This document shows, piece by piece, positions 30,881-39,709 of a stretch of DNA of 64,000 nt (position 1 is its first letter; every line of letters begins with the position of its first letter). This DNA is from JAICJC01 sp963709425 (lineage in GTDB: Bacteria > Actinomycetota > Thermoleophilia > Gaiellales > JAICJC01): contig CAVPWG010000001.1 of NCBI GenBank assembly GCA_963709425.1, forward strand, positions 310,001-374,000. Reading direction: 5' to 3'. A model generated the notes under the pieces. The model saw nothing but the letters and a program-made list of their open reading frames with translations, was not told the origin of the DNA and did no database searches. Both the position numbers and the translations under genes were made by a program.

Positions 30881-33444
30881 CGGTGTGCGAGCTCCGCCTG
30901 TGCGGCCGCCAGCCGCGCGGTGGGCACACGAAATGGTGAGCACGACACGTAGTCGAGCCCGACGCTGTTGCAGAACTCGACCGACGCCGGGTCGCCGCCA
31001 TGCTCGCCGCAGATGCCGAGCTTGATGCCCGGCTTCTCGACCCGGGCGCCCTCAACGGCGCGCTGGATAAGTGCGCGCACCCCGTCGTCCAGCGTCTCGA
31101 ACGGGTTCTTCGAGAGGACGTCGTCCTCGAGGTAGCGCGTCAGGAATTTGCCCTCGGCGTCGTCGCGGCTGAACGCGAGCGTCGTCTGCGTGAGGTCGTT
31201 CGTCCCGAAGCTCATGAAATCGGCATGCCGCGCGATGCGGTCGGCCAGGAGCGCCGCACGCGGGACCTCGATCATCGTTCCGATCAGGATCCCGAGCTTG
31301 GCGCCGCCCTCCTCCTCGATGACGGCCTCCGTGAGCGCCCGCAGGCGCCGGAGCTCCGTCGCGAAGGCGACGAGCGGATGCATGATCTCGACTGCCGAGC
31401 CGGCGACGGCGAGCGCCGCCCGCACGATCGCCCGCACCTGCATCTCGTAGATCTCGGGGTGCAGGATCCCGAGGCGGCATCCCCGGGTGCCGAGCATCGG
31501 GTTCACCTCGCGGAGCGCCTTGATCCGAGTCCGCAGGCGCTCGTCGGACGCGTCCACCTCGTCGAGGTCGGGCAGGAACTCGTGCAGCGGCGGGTCGAGC
31601 AGCCGGATCGTCACCGGCTGGCCCTCCATCGCCTCGAGGATGCCCTCGAAGTCGGACTGCTGGAACGGCAGGAGCCTGTCGAGTGCGGCCCGGCGGCCCG
31701 TCTCGTCGCGCGCAAGGATCATCTCGCGCATGACGGGCAGGCGCTCGTCGCCGAAGAACATGTGCTCCGTGCGGCACAGCCCGATCCCCTGGGCGCCGAA
31801 CTCGCGCGCCCGGCGGGCGTCCTCCGGCGTGTCCGCGTTGGCGCGCACACCGAGCCGGCGCGCGTCGTCGGCCCAGGCCGTGACGGCGGCGAAGTCGTCC
31901 GTCATCTGCGGGGGAACGAGCGGCACCGAGCCGCGGATGACCAGGCCGCGGCTGCCGTCGATCGAGATCTCGTCGCCCTCCGACACGGTCGTCCCGTTCA
32001 CGGCGAACCGGCGCGCCGACAGGTCGATGCGAAGCGACTCGACGCCGCACACGCACGGCTTCCCCATGCCGCGCGCGACGACGGCGGCGTGCGACGTCAT
32101 GCCGCCGTGGGCCGTGATCACGCCCTGCGCCTGGATCACGCCGTGGATGTCGTCCGGCGTGGTCTCCCACCGGACGAGGATCACCGGCTCGCCGGCCCGG
32201 CCGCGCGCCTCGGCGGTGTCGGCGTCGAACACCGCTCTGCCGACCGCCGCACCGGGCGAGGCGTTGAGGCCCCTGGCGAGCACCTCGTAATCGGCGGACG
32301 GGTCGATCGCCGGGTGCATCAGCTGGTCGAGCTGGCCGGCGTTGATCCGCTGCACGGCCTCGTCGCGCCCGATCACGCCTTCGGCGACAAGCTCACGCGC
32401 GACGCGCACCGCGGCCTGAGCGGTCCGCTTGCCCGCGCGCGTCTGGAGGATGTAGAGCCGGCCCCGCTCGATCGTGAACTCGACGTCCTGAAGGTCGCGG
32501 TAGTGGGTCTCCAGGGTCCCCGTCGCCGCCTCGAGCTCGCCGTACGCGGCACCCATCTCTCCCTTCAGCTCGCCGATTGGGCGCGGCGTCCGGATCCCCG
32601 CGACGACATCCTCGCCCTGCGCATTGACGAGAAACTCGCCGAAGAGCTGCCGCTCGCCGGTGGAGGGGTTCCGGGTGAACACGACGCCTGTCGCCGAATC
32701 GTCGCCGAGGTTGCCGTACACCATCTGCATGACGGTGACGGCCGTGCCGAGGTTGTCCGAGATGCCCTCATGGCGGCGATACGTCCGCGCCCGCGGCGTG
32801 TTCCACGACGCGAACACCGCGGCGATCGCGCCGTCGAGCTGCTCGCGAGGGTCCTCCGGAAAGTCGCTCCCGGTCCGGTCGCGGCTGATCTTCAGGAACT
32901 CCTGGATGAGCGCCGCGAGCGCCTCCGCGTCGAGATCGACGTCCGCGACGACGCCGCGCTCCGCCTTGGCGCGGGTCAGCGCCTCCTCGAAGACGTCGCT
33001 TGGGACGCCGAGCACCACGTTGGCGTACATCTGCACGAAGCGGCGGTGCGAGTCGGCGGCGAAGCGCGGGGTGCCGGAGGCGTCGGCGAGCCCGCGGGCG
33101 GAGCGCGGGTTCAGCCCAAGGTTCAGGATCGTGTCCATCATCCCCGGCATCGACACCGGCGAGCCCGAGCGGACGGAGACGAGGAGCGGATCGTCCGGGT
33201 CGCCGAGGCGCTTGCCGCAGCGCTCCTCCAGCGCCGCGAGGTGCCGGGACACCTGCTCGTCCAGGCCGTCCGGCCACGTCCCGCCGGCGTCGAGGAAGGC
33301 GCGACATGCCTCGGTCGTCACGGTGAAGCCGTCCGGAACGGGGAGGCCGATCGAGGTCATCTCGGCGAGCTCGGCGCCCTTCCCTCCGAGAAGGTCGCGC
33401 ATCTCGCTCGAGCCGTCCGCGAAGGCGTAGACGTAGCCTGCCAC
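30877..33444 (-). CDS. ppdK: Pyruvate, phosphate dikinase
   Basis: Interconverts pyruvate, ATP and Pi with PEP, AMP and PPi. The 855-residue protein begins VAGYVYAFADGSSEMRDLLGGKG and contains RSGSPVSMPGMMDTILNLG in the ATP-grasp half. The swivelling phosphohistidine domain has GGMTSHAAVVARGMG (His near 451). The C-terminal PEP barrel has GLCRTEHMF and GICGEHGGDP (catalytic Cys near 811). GTG 33444 matches the usual N-terminus; longer open frame upstream is non-homologous. The PPDK regulatory kinase lies 0.5 kb upstream on the same strand. Confidence 0.96.
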   Translation of the reverse strand: MAGYVYAFADGSSEMRDLLGGKGAELAEMTSIGLPVPDGFTVTTEACRAFLDAGGTWPDGLDEQVSRHLAALEERCGKRLGDPDDPLLVSVRSGSPVSMPGMMDTILNLGLNPRSARGLADASGTPRFAADSHRRFVQMYANVVLGVPSDVFEEALTRAKAERGVVADVDLDAEALAALIQEFLKISRDRTGSDFPEDPREQLDGAIAAVFASWNTPRARTYRRHEGISDNLGTAVTVMQMVYGNLGDDSATGVVFTRNPSTGERQLFGEFLVNAQGEDVVAGIRTPRPIGELKGEMGAAYGELEAATGTLETHYRDLQDVEFTIERGRLYILQTRAGKRTAQAAVRVARELVAEGVIGRDEAVQRINAGQLDQLMHPAIDPSADYEVLARGLNASPGAAVGRAVFDADTAEARGRAGEPVILVRWETTPDDIHGVIQAQGVITAHGGMTSHAAVVARGMGKPCVCGVESLRIDLSARRFAVNGTTVSEGDEISIDGSRGLVIRGSVPLVPPQMTDDFAAVTAWADDARRLGVRANADTPEDARRAREFGAQGIGLCRTEHMFFGDERLPVMREMILARDETGRRAALDRLLPFQQSDFEGILEAMEGQPVTIRLLDPPLHEFLPDLDEVDASDERLRTRIKALREVNPMLGTRGCRLGILHPEIYEMQVRAIVRAALAVAGSAVEIMHPLVAFATELRRLRALTEAVIEEEGGAKLGILIGTMIEVPRAALLADRIARHADFMSFGTNDLTQTTLAFSRDDAEGKFLTRYLEDDVLSKNPFETLDDGVRALIQRAVEGARVEKPGIKLGICGEHGGDPASVEFCNSVGLDYVSCSPFRVPTARLAAAQAELAHR

Positions 33445-33468
33445 GGCCGCGAAGCCTACCTGGGACGT

Positions 33469-33481
33469 CGCGAATTTCGCG
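33469..33481. other. Palindrome in the ppdK upstream region
   Basis: CGCGAATTTCGCG, a perfect 6-bp arm inverted repeat about 25 bases upstream of the ppdK start. It lies in a 247-base gap (33445-33691), one of the longest non-coding stretches here. The gap otherwise holds no recognisable gene and must contain the promoters of ppdK and of the divergent 84-residue gene. It could be an operator. Confidence 0.35.
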
Positions 33482-33691
33482 TGCGAGGGAAGAACGGTCG
33501 CAGCCGCACCGTCCTTGTCAGCACGATGAGGATTCCGATAGGACAGCGGTACCTCGCGCGCACCGGCGGACGGCGCGCGCAGCAGCGTCCAAAGGCCGCG
33601 CTGTCTTGAGAACGGGCTCAGCGGAAGGGCCCATGCGCGGGCGGCTCCCGAACGGGGGCCGCCCGCGGCACATCGGGGGTACCCTGGGGTC

Positions 33692-33946
33692 ATGCCGCTG
33701 ACCCTGGTCGGCTGTGAGTGCGGTCGGGCCGACTGCGCCGAGCTCATCGGCGTGGACGATGACGAGCGCGGCCGCCTCCACGCGGAGGGGTCGCGGGCGA
33801 TCGCCCCCGGGCACACCTCGGGCGCGATCGACGAGATCGTCGTCGCACGCCACGGCGGCTACTGGGTCGTCACCGGCGCAGACGCCGTCGACGAGGCGTC
33901 GTGGGAGTCGTTCCCGGCGTCAGACCCTCCGCCCGGCCCGCTCTAG
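33692..33946 (+). CDS. Small hypothetical protein with SFPASDPP tail
   Basis: An 84-residue acidic protein. The N-terminus (LVGCECGRADCAELIGV) has three closely spaced cysteines that might bind a metal. The C-terminus is WESFPASDPPPGPL; an SFPASDPP-type ending is a recurring tail in many small bacterial proteins of unknown role. There is no signal peptide or membrane segment. It is divergent from ppdK and convergent with the PPDK regulatory gene, the two TAG stops sitting in one palindrome (CTAGGCGCCTAG, 33943-33954). Confidence 0.65.
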   Translation: MPLTLVGCECGRADCAELIGVDDDERGRLHAEGSRAIAPGHTSGAIDEIVVARHGGYWVVTGADAVDEASWESFPASDPPPGPL

Positions 33947-33950
33947 GCGC

Positions 33951-34787
33951 CTAGGCTCGGACGCCCTCGAGGGCCGCGCGCCGCCTGGCCTCGACGAGCT
34001 CTGCGACACGCGCCGCCGTCTCCTCGATCGCAAGCCCGGTCACGTCGATCACGGGGCAGCCGAGCCGCTTGTGCAGGGCGGCCGTCAGCTCGAGCTCCTC
34101 GTAGATCTCCTCGAGGTCGGCGTAGCGCGCCCCGGCGCCCGCGGCGAGCGCGCGGACGCGCCGGCGCCGGATCTCCGACAGCCGCTCGGCGTCGATCGTG
34201 AGCCCCACGAGCTTCCAGTGGTCGATCTGGAAGAGCGTCGGCGGCGGGTCGACCCCGCGCACGATCGGGATGTTCGCCGCCATGTAGCCCATATAGCCGA
34301 GGTGCATCGACGTCGGCGTCTTCGACGTACGCGACACGCCGATCAGGACCACGTCCGCCTGGCTCAGGTCGTCGGCGCCGCGGCCGTCGTCGTGCTTCAC
34401 CGCGAACTCGATCGCCGCGATCCGCCGGAAGTACTGGGCGTCCAGCGGCGCCGTGCGGCCCGGCACCATGGTCGCCTCGCGACCCGAGGCCGTCGCCACC
34501 GCGTTCAGGGCCGGGCCGAGCACGTCCTGCACGACGAGGTTGTGCTCACGGGCCAGCTCCACGACGGCCTCGCGCAGGCCGGCGTCGACGAGCGTGTAGA
34601 AGACGGCCGCCCGCCGGCCGGCGGCCGACTCCAGCGCCCGCGCCAGCTGCTCGCGGGTGTGGACGCGGGCGTGGCGCACCATCTCGATCTCGGTGTCATC
34701 GAACTGGCTCTGCGCGGCTCGCGCGACGCGCGCCCCGGTGTCGCCGGTGGAGTCGCTGACGATGTGGATCTCGAGCCGCTCGCCCAT
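33951..34787 (-). CDS. PPDK regulatory protein (bifunctional kinase/phosphotransferase, DUF299)
   Basis: ADP-dependent kinase and Pi-dependent pyrophosphorylase that switches pyruvate phosphate dikinase (or PEP synthase) off and on by a threonine phosphorylation. The 278-residue protein has the family start IHIVSDSTGDTG. Its P-loop GVSRTSKTPTSMHLGYMGY and IDHWKLVGLTID are followed by a C-terminal helical part. Because ppdK is next to it and no PEP synthase is seen, PPDK is the likely target. The target segment near the PPDK catalytic histidine (GGMTSH) is conserved, consistent with regulation. Confidence 0.92.
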   Translation of the reverse strand: MGERLEIHIVSDSTGDTGARVARAAQSQFDDTEIEMVRHARVHTREQLARALESAAGRRAAVFYTLVDAGLREAVVELAREHNLVVQDVLGPALNAVATASGREATMVPGRTAPLDAQYFRRIAAIEFAVKHDDGRGADDLSQADVVLIGVSRTSKTPTSMHLGYMGYMAANIPIVRGVDPPPTLFQIDHWKLVGLTIDAERLSEIRRRRVRALAAGAGARYADLEEIYEELELTAALHKRLGCPVIDVTGLAIEETAARVAELVEARRRAALEGVRA

Positions 34788-34798
34788 CCTCGGCCATC

Positions 34799-36712
34799 CT
34801 AACCCGGAAGCTGCGCAAAATCGCCGAGGCGGCGGAGCCGGTCGCGGACGTTCGCGACCAGCGTGAGCCGGTTCCGGCGGACGGCCTCGTCGTCGGACAT
34901 GACGAGCACCTCCTCGAAGAACCGCTCGACGGCGGGTGAGAGGTCGGCGGCCGCGTCGAGCGTGGCGCCGGCGCCGGCCGAGAGCGCCTTCGCCAGCGCG
35001 CGCTCGGCCGGATCCGACAGGAGCGCGTCGTCGACGGCCCCGGCGGGCGTGTCGCCGGCGATCCGAGCGCAGCGGCCGTACGCATCGCGCACCGCGTCAC
35101 GGCGCGCCCCGGCGAAGGCGTGCAGGTCACGCGCAAGGCGGGCGAGCTCGGCGGGCTCCGCCGCCCCGGACCCGCGGGCGGCCCGCACCTCCTCGATCGC
35201 CACGCCCTCCTCGAGGAGCACGGGGTCGAGCCGGTCGAGCACGAAGCCGACAGCACGTTCACCGACGAGCTCAGAGAGGTGGACGTGCCACGCGCGGTCG
35301 AGCGCGATCGCCGCAAGGCCGGCCGCGGCGCGGCGCAGGCCGTAGGGGTCGCGGCTCCCGGTCGGCTCGAGACCGGCTGCAAAGGCGACCCGGAGCGTGT
35401 CGCCCTTGTCCGCCACGGCGACGGCGGCGCCGGCGGCGTTGGCCGGGAGCTCGCCGCCCGACTCGTCCGGCTTGTGGTGCTCGGCGATCGCGGCGCACAC
35501 CTCGTCGGGCTCGCCCGCCTGGGCGGCGTACACCGAGCCGGCATAGCCCTGAAGTGCCGAGAACTCGCCGACGAGCCTCGATACGAGGTCGCCCTTGCAC
35601 AACGCGGCGGCTCGGAGGGCCGCAGTGCGGATGTCCTCGCCGAGCCTGTTTCGTTCGCACAGACGCTCGATCAGCGGCTCGAGGCGGGCGGACTTCTCGG
35701 CCAGCGATCCGCCGCCCTCGAGGAAGCTCACCCGGTCGAGCTCACGCACCATCGCGAGGAGGCCGTGCTCAAGATCGCGGGAGTAGGCGAACCGGGCGTC
35801 GTCGAGCCGGCCCACGAGCACCTCTTCGTTCCCGCGCCGGACGACGTCGTCGTCGCCGCCGTTCGTGACCACGAGGAACCGCGGCTCGAGCTCGCCGCCC
35901 TTCCCGCGCACCGGGAAGTACCGCTGGTGCGACTGCATCGCCGTGATCGGGAGCCGCTCGGGCAGCTGGAGCGAGGTCGCCGCGAACTCGCCGGCGACCA
36001 CCCGCGGCCGCTCGACGAGGTAGACGACCTCCTCGAGCTTCCCCATCGGGTCGGTCCAGCCGCCGGCGGCGTCGAGGCCGGCGACAATCGCGGCCCTGCG
36101 CTCGCCCGCGTCGACGATCACCCCGTGGGCGCGCAGGTCGTCGAGATAGGTCGCCGCCGATCCGATAGGCACCGCCTCACGGCCGGGCCGCGGGCCGCGG
36201 CTCTCACCCGAGGCGGGAACGCCCGCCACCTCGGCGGCGACGACCTCGCCGTCCAGCTTCGCCACGAGCCAGCGGATGGGCCGCGAGAAGCGCCCGCCGG
36301 GCCACCGCATCGTGCGCGGAAGCTGAAGCCCGGCCACCGCCGTCGCAATCGCCGCCGGAAGCAGCTCGACGGCCGGCGCGGACGGCTCCTCGGTGATGGC
36401 CCAGACGAACCCGCCGCGCTCCTCGAGCGACGCGGCGTCTGCGCCGTGTTTCCGCGCAAACCCCGCCCGGGCCTGTTCGGGGGCGTCGGCGCGCGGGCCG
36501 CGCACCTCGCGCCGCTCGGCCTCGCGACGCTCGGGAACACCCGCGGCGACGATCGCCAGCCGCCGCGGCGCGACATGGATGCCGACCGAGTCCGCCGTGA
36601 GTCCCGCCCGGGCGAGCTCGGCGGCGAAGAGGCCGGGAAGGGCGTCCTCCGCGATGCGACAGTGCGCCGCGGGGAGCTCCTCGCAGCCGATCTCGACGAG
36701 GAGGTCAGGCAT
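34799..36712 (-). CDS. glyS: Glycyl-tRNA synthetase beta subunit
   Basis: Large subunit of the bacterial alpha2beta2 glycyl-tRNA synthetase, which contributes tRNA recognition. The 637-residue protein begins DLLVEIGCEELPA and contains TMRWPGGRFSRPIRWLVAKL and AMQSHQRYFPV. CKGDLVSRLVGEFSALQGYAG and RDPYGLRRAAAG follow, with a C-terminal anticodon-binding-like helical domain (VMSDDEAVRRNRLTLVANV). It is somewhat shorter than the usual 690 residues. The ATG at 36712 overlaps the glyQ stop by 8 bases, a standard glyQS operon. Confidence 0.95.
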   Translation of the reverse strand: MPDLLVEIGCEELPAAHCRIAEDALPGLFAAELARAGLTADSVGIHVAPRRLAIVAAGVPERREAERREVRGPRADAPEQARAGFARKHGADAASLEERGGFVWAITEEPSAPAVELLPAAIATAVAGLQLPRTMRWPGGRFSRPIRWLVAKLDGEVVAAEVAGVPASGESRGPRPGREAVPIGSAATYLDDLRAHGVIVDAGERRAAIVAGLDAAGGWTDPMGKLEEVVYLVERPRVVAGEFAATSLQLPERLPITAMQSHQRYFPVRGKGGELEPRFLVVTNGGDDDVVRRGNEEVLVGRLDDARFAYSRDLEHGLLAMVRELDRVSFLEGGGSLAEKSARLEPLIERLCERNRLGEDIRTAALRAAALCKGDLVSRLVGEFSALQGYAGSVYAAQAGEPDEVCAAIAEHHKPDESGGELPANAAGAAVAVADKGDTLRVAFAAGLEPTGSRDPYGLRRAAAGLAAIALDRAWHVHLSELVGERAVGFVLDRLDPVLLEEGVAIEEVRAARGSGAAEPAELARLARDLHAFAGARRDAVRDAYGRCARIAGDTPAGAVDDALLSDPAERALAKALSAGAGATLDAAADLSPAVERFFEEVLVMSDDEAVRRNRLTLVANVRDRLRRLGDFAQLPG

Positions 36713-37568
36713 CGGCCGCGCCGCCGTCCGACTCGAGATGGGCGGCCGCCACCGCCTGGGTCAGCCGCCGCATCCGCAGGATGTACGCCGCCCGGTCGGT
36801 CACCGCGATCGCCCGGCGCGAGTCGAGCAGGTTGAAGGCGTGGGAGCACTTGAGCACGTGGTCGTAGGCGACGAGCGGCAGGCCTGCCTCGAGGCACCGG
36901 TCCGCCTCGGCCTCGTGGTCGTCGAAATGCCGGGCCAGCATCGCGGTGTCGGCCACCTCGTAGTTGTAGGCCGAGAACTGCCGCTCGCCCGCCTCGCGCA
37001 CCTGCGCCCACGTGACGCCGGGAGACCACTCCATGTCGTGGGCCCGGCGGACGTTCTGGAGGTGCATGGCCAGCCGCTCGAGGCCGTACGTGATCTCGGC
37101 CGACACCGGGTCGAGCTCGATCCCGCCGGCCTGCTGGAAGTACGTGAACTGGGTGATCTCCATCCCGTCCATCCACACCTCCCACCCGAGTCCCCATGCG
37201 CCCAGGCTCGGGCTCTCCCAGTTGTCCTCGACGAAGCGCACGTCGTGCTGCTCGATCGGGATCCCGATCGCCCGCAGCGAGTCGAGGTAGATGTCCTGCA
37301 CGTCGTCGGGCGCCGGCTTCAGGATGACCTGGTACTGGTAGTGCTCCTGGAAGCGGTACGGGTTCTCGGCGTAGCGGCCGTCGTCGGGCCGGATGGAGGG
37401 CTCCACGTAGGCGGCCCGCCACGGCTCCGGGCCGAGCACGCGAAGCAGCGTCGCCGGATTCGATGTCCCCGCGCCGACCTCGGTGTGGTAGGGCTGGACG
37501 ATGACGCATCCCTGCTCCTCCCAGAAGGCCTGAAGGGCCGAGATCATCCCCTGGAAGGTCGCCGTCAT
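36705..37568 (-). CDS. glyQ: Glycyl-tRNA synthetase alpha subunit
   Basis: Catalytic class II subunit. The 287-residue protein shows the near-invariant motifs ALQAFWEEQGC, PSIRPDDGRYAENPYRFQ, HYQYQVILKP, VRFVEDNWESPSLGAWGLGW, WMDGMEITQFTYFQQAGG and ITYGLERLAM. Actinobacteria vary between this two-subunit enzyme and the single-chain archaeal/eukaryotic type; here the two-subunit form is present. No T-box-like leader is visible in the 30 bases to recO. Confidence 0.97.
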   Translation of the reverse strand: MTATFQGMISALQAFWEEQGCVIVQPYHTEVGAGTSNPATLLRVLGPEPWRAAYVEPSIRPDDGRYAENPYRFQEHYQYQVILKPAPDDVQDIYLDSLRAIGIPIEQHDVRFVEDNWESPSLGAWGLGWEVWMDGMEITQFTYFQQAGGIELDPVSAEITYGLERLAMHLQNVRRAHDMEWSPGVTWAQVREAGERQFSAYNYEVADTAMLARHFDDHEAEADRCLEAGLPLVAYDHVLKCSHAFNLLDSRRAIAVTDRAAYILRMRRLTQAVAAAHLESDGGAADA

Positions 37569-37598
37569 CGGACGCGCAAGCTATCAGCGGGCGCGGCG

Positions 37599-38333
37599 CT
37601 ACGCGTGCAACGTGCGCAGGCGGAAGCCGCCGTGATACTCATAGGTCGCCTCGACCACCCTGACGGCGTCCGCCGCCGGGCCGGTCGGGAGCGGCCCGGC
37701 CGCGAGCGGCCGGTCGACGAGCGCCGCGACGGCCGCGAGGCTCTCGGGACTCACATGGAACGCCCGTTCCTCGGTCGCGCACGGCCCGCACACGGCACCG
37801 CCGGCGGCGGCCGAGTAGCCGACCAGCGCGCCGCCCGAACCGCAGCCCGCGCAGGAGTCGAGATGCGGCAGGTAGCCGGCCAGCGCGAGGAGCTTCAGCT
37901 GAAAGCCGAGCCCGACCCCGTCGCGCACCGGGTCCGGCCCGTCATCGATGCCGTGTTCGAGGAGGTCGAGGAACCGCACCAGACCGTCGAACACGCGCGG
38001 GTGCGGCTCGGGCTCGGGGAACAGCTTGAGCACGGCCTCGGAGCCGATCTGCGCGACCGCGAGGGCGTAGGGCTGCCCGCGGACGCCGGAGTGCGAGGCC
38101 ACGATGTCGGCCCCCGACACGGTGTGGAGCTCGCCCCGGCCCTCGTGCACGAGAAGCTGCGCACGAGTCAGCGGCTCGAGGCGCGCGCCGAACCGCGACG
38201 TGGTCTTGCGGACGCCCTTGGCGATGGCGTTCACACGCCCCCGCTCGGCGGTGTACAGGTGCAGCACGCGGTCGGCCTCGCCGAACCGCAGCGAGCGCAG
38301 GACGATCGCGTCGGCCTTGTAGGTGCGCCCCAC
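37599..38333 (-). CDS. recO: DNA repair protein RecO
   Basis: Loads RecA onto SSB-coated single strands with RecF/RecR. The 244-residue protein has an N-terminal OB fold (ADAIVLRSLRFGEADRVLHLY, then VNAIAKGVRKTTSRFGARLEP), a helical centre, and a four-cysteine zinc site (CAGCGSGG and CGPC). A longer frame begins at 38387, but GTG 38333 is preferred: it starts at the usual VGRTYKADAIVL position and avoids overlapping the divergent GNAT gene at 38356. It is upstream of glyQS on the same strand. Confidence 0.92.
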   Translation of the reverse strand: MGRTYKADAIVLRSLRFGEADRVLHLYTAERGRVNAIAKGVRKTTSRFGARLEPLTRAQLLVHEGRGELHTVSGADIVASHSGVRGQPYALAVAQIGSEAVLKLFPEPEPHPRVFDGLVRFLDLLEHGIDDGPDPVRDGVGLGFQLKLLALAGYLPHLDSCAGCGSGGALVGYSAAAGGAVCGPCATEERAFHVSPESLAAVAALVDRPLAAGPLPTGPAADAVRVVEATYEYHGGFRLRTLHA

Positions 38334-38355
38334 GACCTCAGTGTAGGATGCCGCG

Positions 38356-38859
38356 ATGACGGGCGAACTCGTGGTGCGGCCGGTCATGCCCGGCGAGTAC
38401 GAGGCCGTGGGCGACCTGACGGTCGCCGCCTACATGACGATCGACGGGTTCAGTCCGGGCGAGCGATACGCGGCGGAGATGCGCGATGTGTCTGGCCGGA
38501 CAGAGACCGCCGAGGTGATCGTCGCCGCCGCGCCCGGCGGGCGCGTCCTGGGCGCCGTCACGTTCGTCCCGGGGCTCGGCCCACTGGCCGAGTTCGACGG
38601 CCCCGACGAGTCGGGCATGCGGATGCTGGCGGTCGACCCGGCGGCGCAGGGGCGCGGCGTCGGCCGGCGGCTCGCGCAGGTATGCCTCGACCGGGCGCGG
38701 GCGGCGGGGCGTTCCCGGCTCGTGCTGCACACGACCGGGGCGATGGCCGCCGCGCACGCCCTCTACCGGAGCCTCGGCTTCGTACGGACGCCCGAGCGCG
38801 ACCTGCACACACCGGGCGGCCTCGTGCTCGAGGCCTACGTCTTCGAGCTCGACCGCTAG
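38356..38859 (+). CDS. GNAT-family N-acetyltransferase
   Basis: A 167-residue acetyltransferase with the acetyl-CoA pyrophosphate-binding motif AVDPAAQGRGVGRRLAQ, the beta-4 strand GMRML just before it, and the C-terminal AAHALYRSLGFVRT. The substrate is unknown; an N-terminal or small-molecule amine is equally possible. It is divergent from recO with a 22-base gap, so promoters must overlap the coding ends. It converges on the alpha/beta hydrolase with the stop codons sharing CTAG (38856-38859). Confidence 0.88.
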   Translation: MTGELVVRPVMPGEYEAVGDLTVAAYMTIDGFSPGERYAAEMRDVSGRTETAEVIVAAAPGGRVLGAVTFVPGLGPLAEFDGPDESGMRMLAVDPAAQGRGVGRRLAQVCLDRARAAGRSRLVLHTTGAMAAAHALYRSLGFVRTPERDLHTPGGLVLEAYVFELDR

Positions 38860-39704
38860 TCGGGGGCGGACGTGTGCTCGACGATCGCGGAGATGACGGC
38901 GGCGTGGTCGGCCGGGTCGATACCGTGTCCCATGCCCTCGATCTCCAGCAGGCGCGCGCCCGGGATCTGGGCGGCGAGCGCGCGGCCGTGCTCAGGCGGG
39001 AACAGCGGATCGGCCGTTCCGTGGACCACGAGCGTCGGCGCGAGAATCTCCGTCAGCTCGGAGCGCGGTCGCTCACCCTCCTGGAGCCGTTCATGGTTCT
39101 GCGCCGCGGCGAAGTCCACGGCGCGCGCGATGTCGCGGCGGACGAGCTCGCGAACCGCATCCGCATCGAAGGGGCGCTCGGCGCCGGCGAGCACACGACA
39201 GTACGCCACCAGGTGCTCGGCGACGGCATCGACGTCCGACCGGTCGGGGGCTGCGGTGTGCAGGAAGGCTGTCAGCTCGGCCGACGGCGGAGGGAGCATC
39301 GGACCGCCTGAGACGGCCCTCGACGTGCTCACGAGAACGAGTGACAGCACGCGGGACGGGTAGTCGAGTGCCAGCAGCTGCGCCAACGCGCCACCTGCGG
39401 AGACGCCGACGACGTGCGCGGCCGTGACGCCGTGCGCGTCGAGCACGCCCACGGCGTCGGCCACGAGGTCGGCGGCGCAATAGCCGGGCCGTCCAAGCTC
39501 GTAGGTGACAGAGCGCCCCGTGTCGCGCTGGTCGTAGCGGATGACGAAGCGGCCGCGCGCCGCGATCCCGTGGCAGAACCGATCGTCCCACCAGAGCATC
39601 GAGCCTCCGACACCCATCACCAGCAAGACCGGCGGGCCGCCCGGTTCTCCGAACGTCTCGGTGCAGAGCTCCACACCGTTTGCCTGGACGAGGCGCTCGG
39701 CCAT
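38856..39704 (-). CDS. Alpha/beta-fold hydrolase
   Basis: A 282-residue serine hydrolase. The nucleophile elbow is VVGVSAGGALAQ, the acid is probably the Asp of VHGTADPLFPP, and the histidine lies in EGMGHGID. The oxyanion-loop region is LLVMGVGGSMLWW, and YDQRDTGRS is typical of the esterase/haloalkane-dehalogenase-like group. It resembles proteins annotated as aclacinomycin-methylesterase-like hydrolases, but the substrate is unknown. The ATG at 39704 is chosen; the frame continues upstream without homologous sequence. It lies 5 bases after the deacylase gene and is likely co-transcribed with it. Confidence 0.88.
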   Translation of the reverse strand: MAERLVQANGVELCTETFGEPGGPPVLLVMGVGGSMLWWDDRFCHGIAARGRFVIRYDQRDTGRSVTYELGRPGYCAADLVADAVGVLDAHGVTAAHVVGVSAGGALAQLLALDYPSRVLSLVLVSTSRAVSGGPMLPPPSAELTAFLHTAAPDRSDVDAVAEHLVAYCRVLAGAERPFDADAVRELVRRDIARAVDFAAAQNHERLQEGERPRSELTEILAPTLVVHGTADPLFPPEHGRALAAQIPGARLLEIEGMGHGIDPADHAAVISAIVEHTSAPD

Positions 39705-39709
39705 GCGCG

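Noticed and set aside
31000..33609. Open frame of about 870 codons on the plus strand opposite ppdK
   Set aside because: Pure antisense shadow caused by high GC. The translation is Arg/His/Pro-rich without motifs, while the other strand encodes an unmistakable PPDK. The same applies to frames of 970 codons opposite glyQ-recO and 910 codons opposite dnaE2.
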